DNA from: Mesostigma viride
Taxonomy: Eukaryota; Streptophyta; Mesostigmatophyceae; Mesostigmatales; Mesostigmataceae
Reading direction: 5' to 3'
DNA: 25,000 bases
Assembly (NCBI GenBank): GCA_009746045.1
Contig: RPFO01000350.1
Coordinates: 1-25,000, forward strand
Below, one piece after another: positions 18,139 to 25,000 of the stretch. The notes beneath the pieces are model-generated. The model was not told the DNA's origin and ran no database searches. It worked only from the letters and a program-made list of their open reading frames with translations. Within the stretch, counting starts at the first letter, position 1. Every line of letters begins with the position of its first letter. The translations under genes were made by a program, and so were the position numbers.

Positions 18139-18452
18139 GCTACTGACTATATCAGTTGTTCAGCGCTGATGCACTCGCGCCTGCCTATCCCGCACACTTC
18201 AGTCTTCAGTTTGTCTTGTGCCAGCCAACGCACCCGCCATGTCCCGCATACTCCAGCTTTAAAAGTGCACCCACAGTTATGCCAATTCTCCCCGTGAGTA
18301 GTTGATAGCAGCTGTGGCTTGCCTCCGGGCATGAGGGAAGACGGGTATCTCTGCCCCCTTCCCAATGTGCAACATAGAAGGATGGAAAGCACTACACGTG
18401 CTCCGCGTGCCCCCAACGGCACCGTGCGTAATTAGTTAATTAATTAATTAAT
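18139..18452 (+). mobile_element. SINE-like element, diverged copy with (TTAA)n tail
   Basis: The segment ends in TTAATTAATTAATTAAT (18436-18452) and shares several blocks in order with the 16085-16323 element: TGCACCCACAGTT, GCAGCTGTGGC, a C/T-rich stretch, then GTGCTCCG...CCCCAACGG before the tail. Identity is clearly lower than between the LINE-B copies. Its left end is unclear because it was joined to 14239-14668 before the LINE-B insertions. No coding potential. Confidence 0.6.
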
Positions 18453-18577
18453 CCACTAGAGGCATCCATCATCTAAGGATTCATGCACAGTAACGTTATC
18501 AAGGGCACGTGGGTTAAATTTGCTTATTTTGCTTGTATTTCGTTACTCCAGCCTCATCAGGGACCCCTACCTGCGCA

Positions 18578-25000
<6,423 letters not shown>

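Overview
The window looks like repeat-rich nuclear DNA of a eukaryote. It has GC-rich exons split by introns, several non-LTR retrotransposon families, long microsatellites, and no operons or ribosome binding sites. A chlorophycean green alga is the best guess, because of the GC-rich coding sequence, the C/G-run hairpins and a TGTAA polyadenylation-like motif after one retrotransposon ORF. I cannot prove the lineage from sequence alone.

Layout. (1) 1-5566 is a tandem array of a 170-bp unit, 32 full copies plus 126 bp, with no difference seen between copies. (2) About 5567-10957 is a large RLE-type non-LTR retrotransposon that starts directly after the last repeat unit. Its long ORF carries a PHD finger, an unrecognised region, a RING-H2 finger, C2H2-like fingers, a reverse transcriptase, a CCHC knuckle and a PD-(D/E)XK-like endonuclease. 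The ORF is broken by apparent frameshifts, four of which fall at or near runs of C. (3) 10840-12640 has no convincing gene, only a GC hairpin and a 133-bp direct repeat. (4) 12641-14220 holds two truncated tandem copies of a second LINE family ('LINE-A'), ending in 47 copies of CATTT. (5) 14239-18452 is a nest of insertions that all end in (TTAA)n tails: a third LINE family ('LINE-B', four copies in both orientations) and short SINE-like elements. Target-site duplications of 10-14 bp let the order of insertion be read directly. (6) 18578-25000, minus strand, is the 3' part of an intron-containing host gene resembling PPP4R4, a HEAT-repeat regulatory subunit of protein phosphatase 4. Seven exons can be joined with matching phases. 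Its introns hold a 47-bp minisatellite, CG/GT/GA microsatellites, polypurine tracts, GATA-like repeats and decayed copies of the gene's own exon ends.

How it fits together. The only clear host gene is the phosphatase-subunit gene. Everything from 1 to about 18450 is repeat or retrotransposon. The SINE-like elements and LINE-B share the (TTAA)n tail, which suggests that LINE-B enzymes mobilise the short elements. The RLE element may use the 170-bp array as repeated promoter units, or may have landed beside a satellite.
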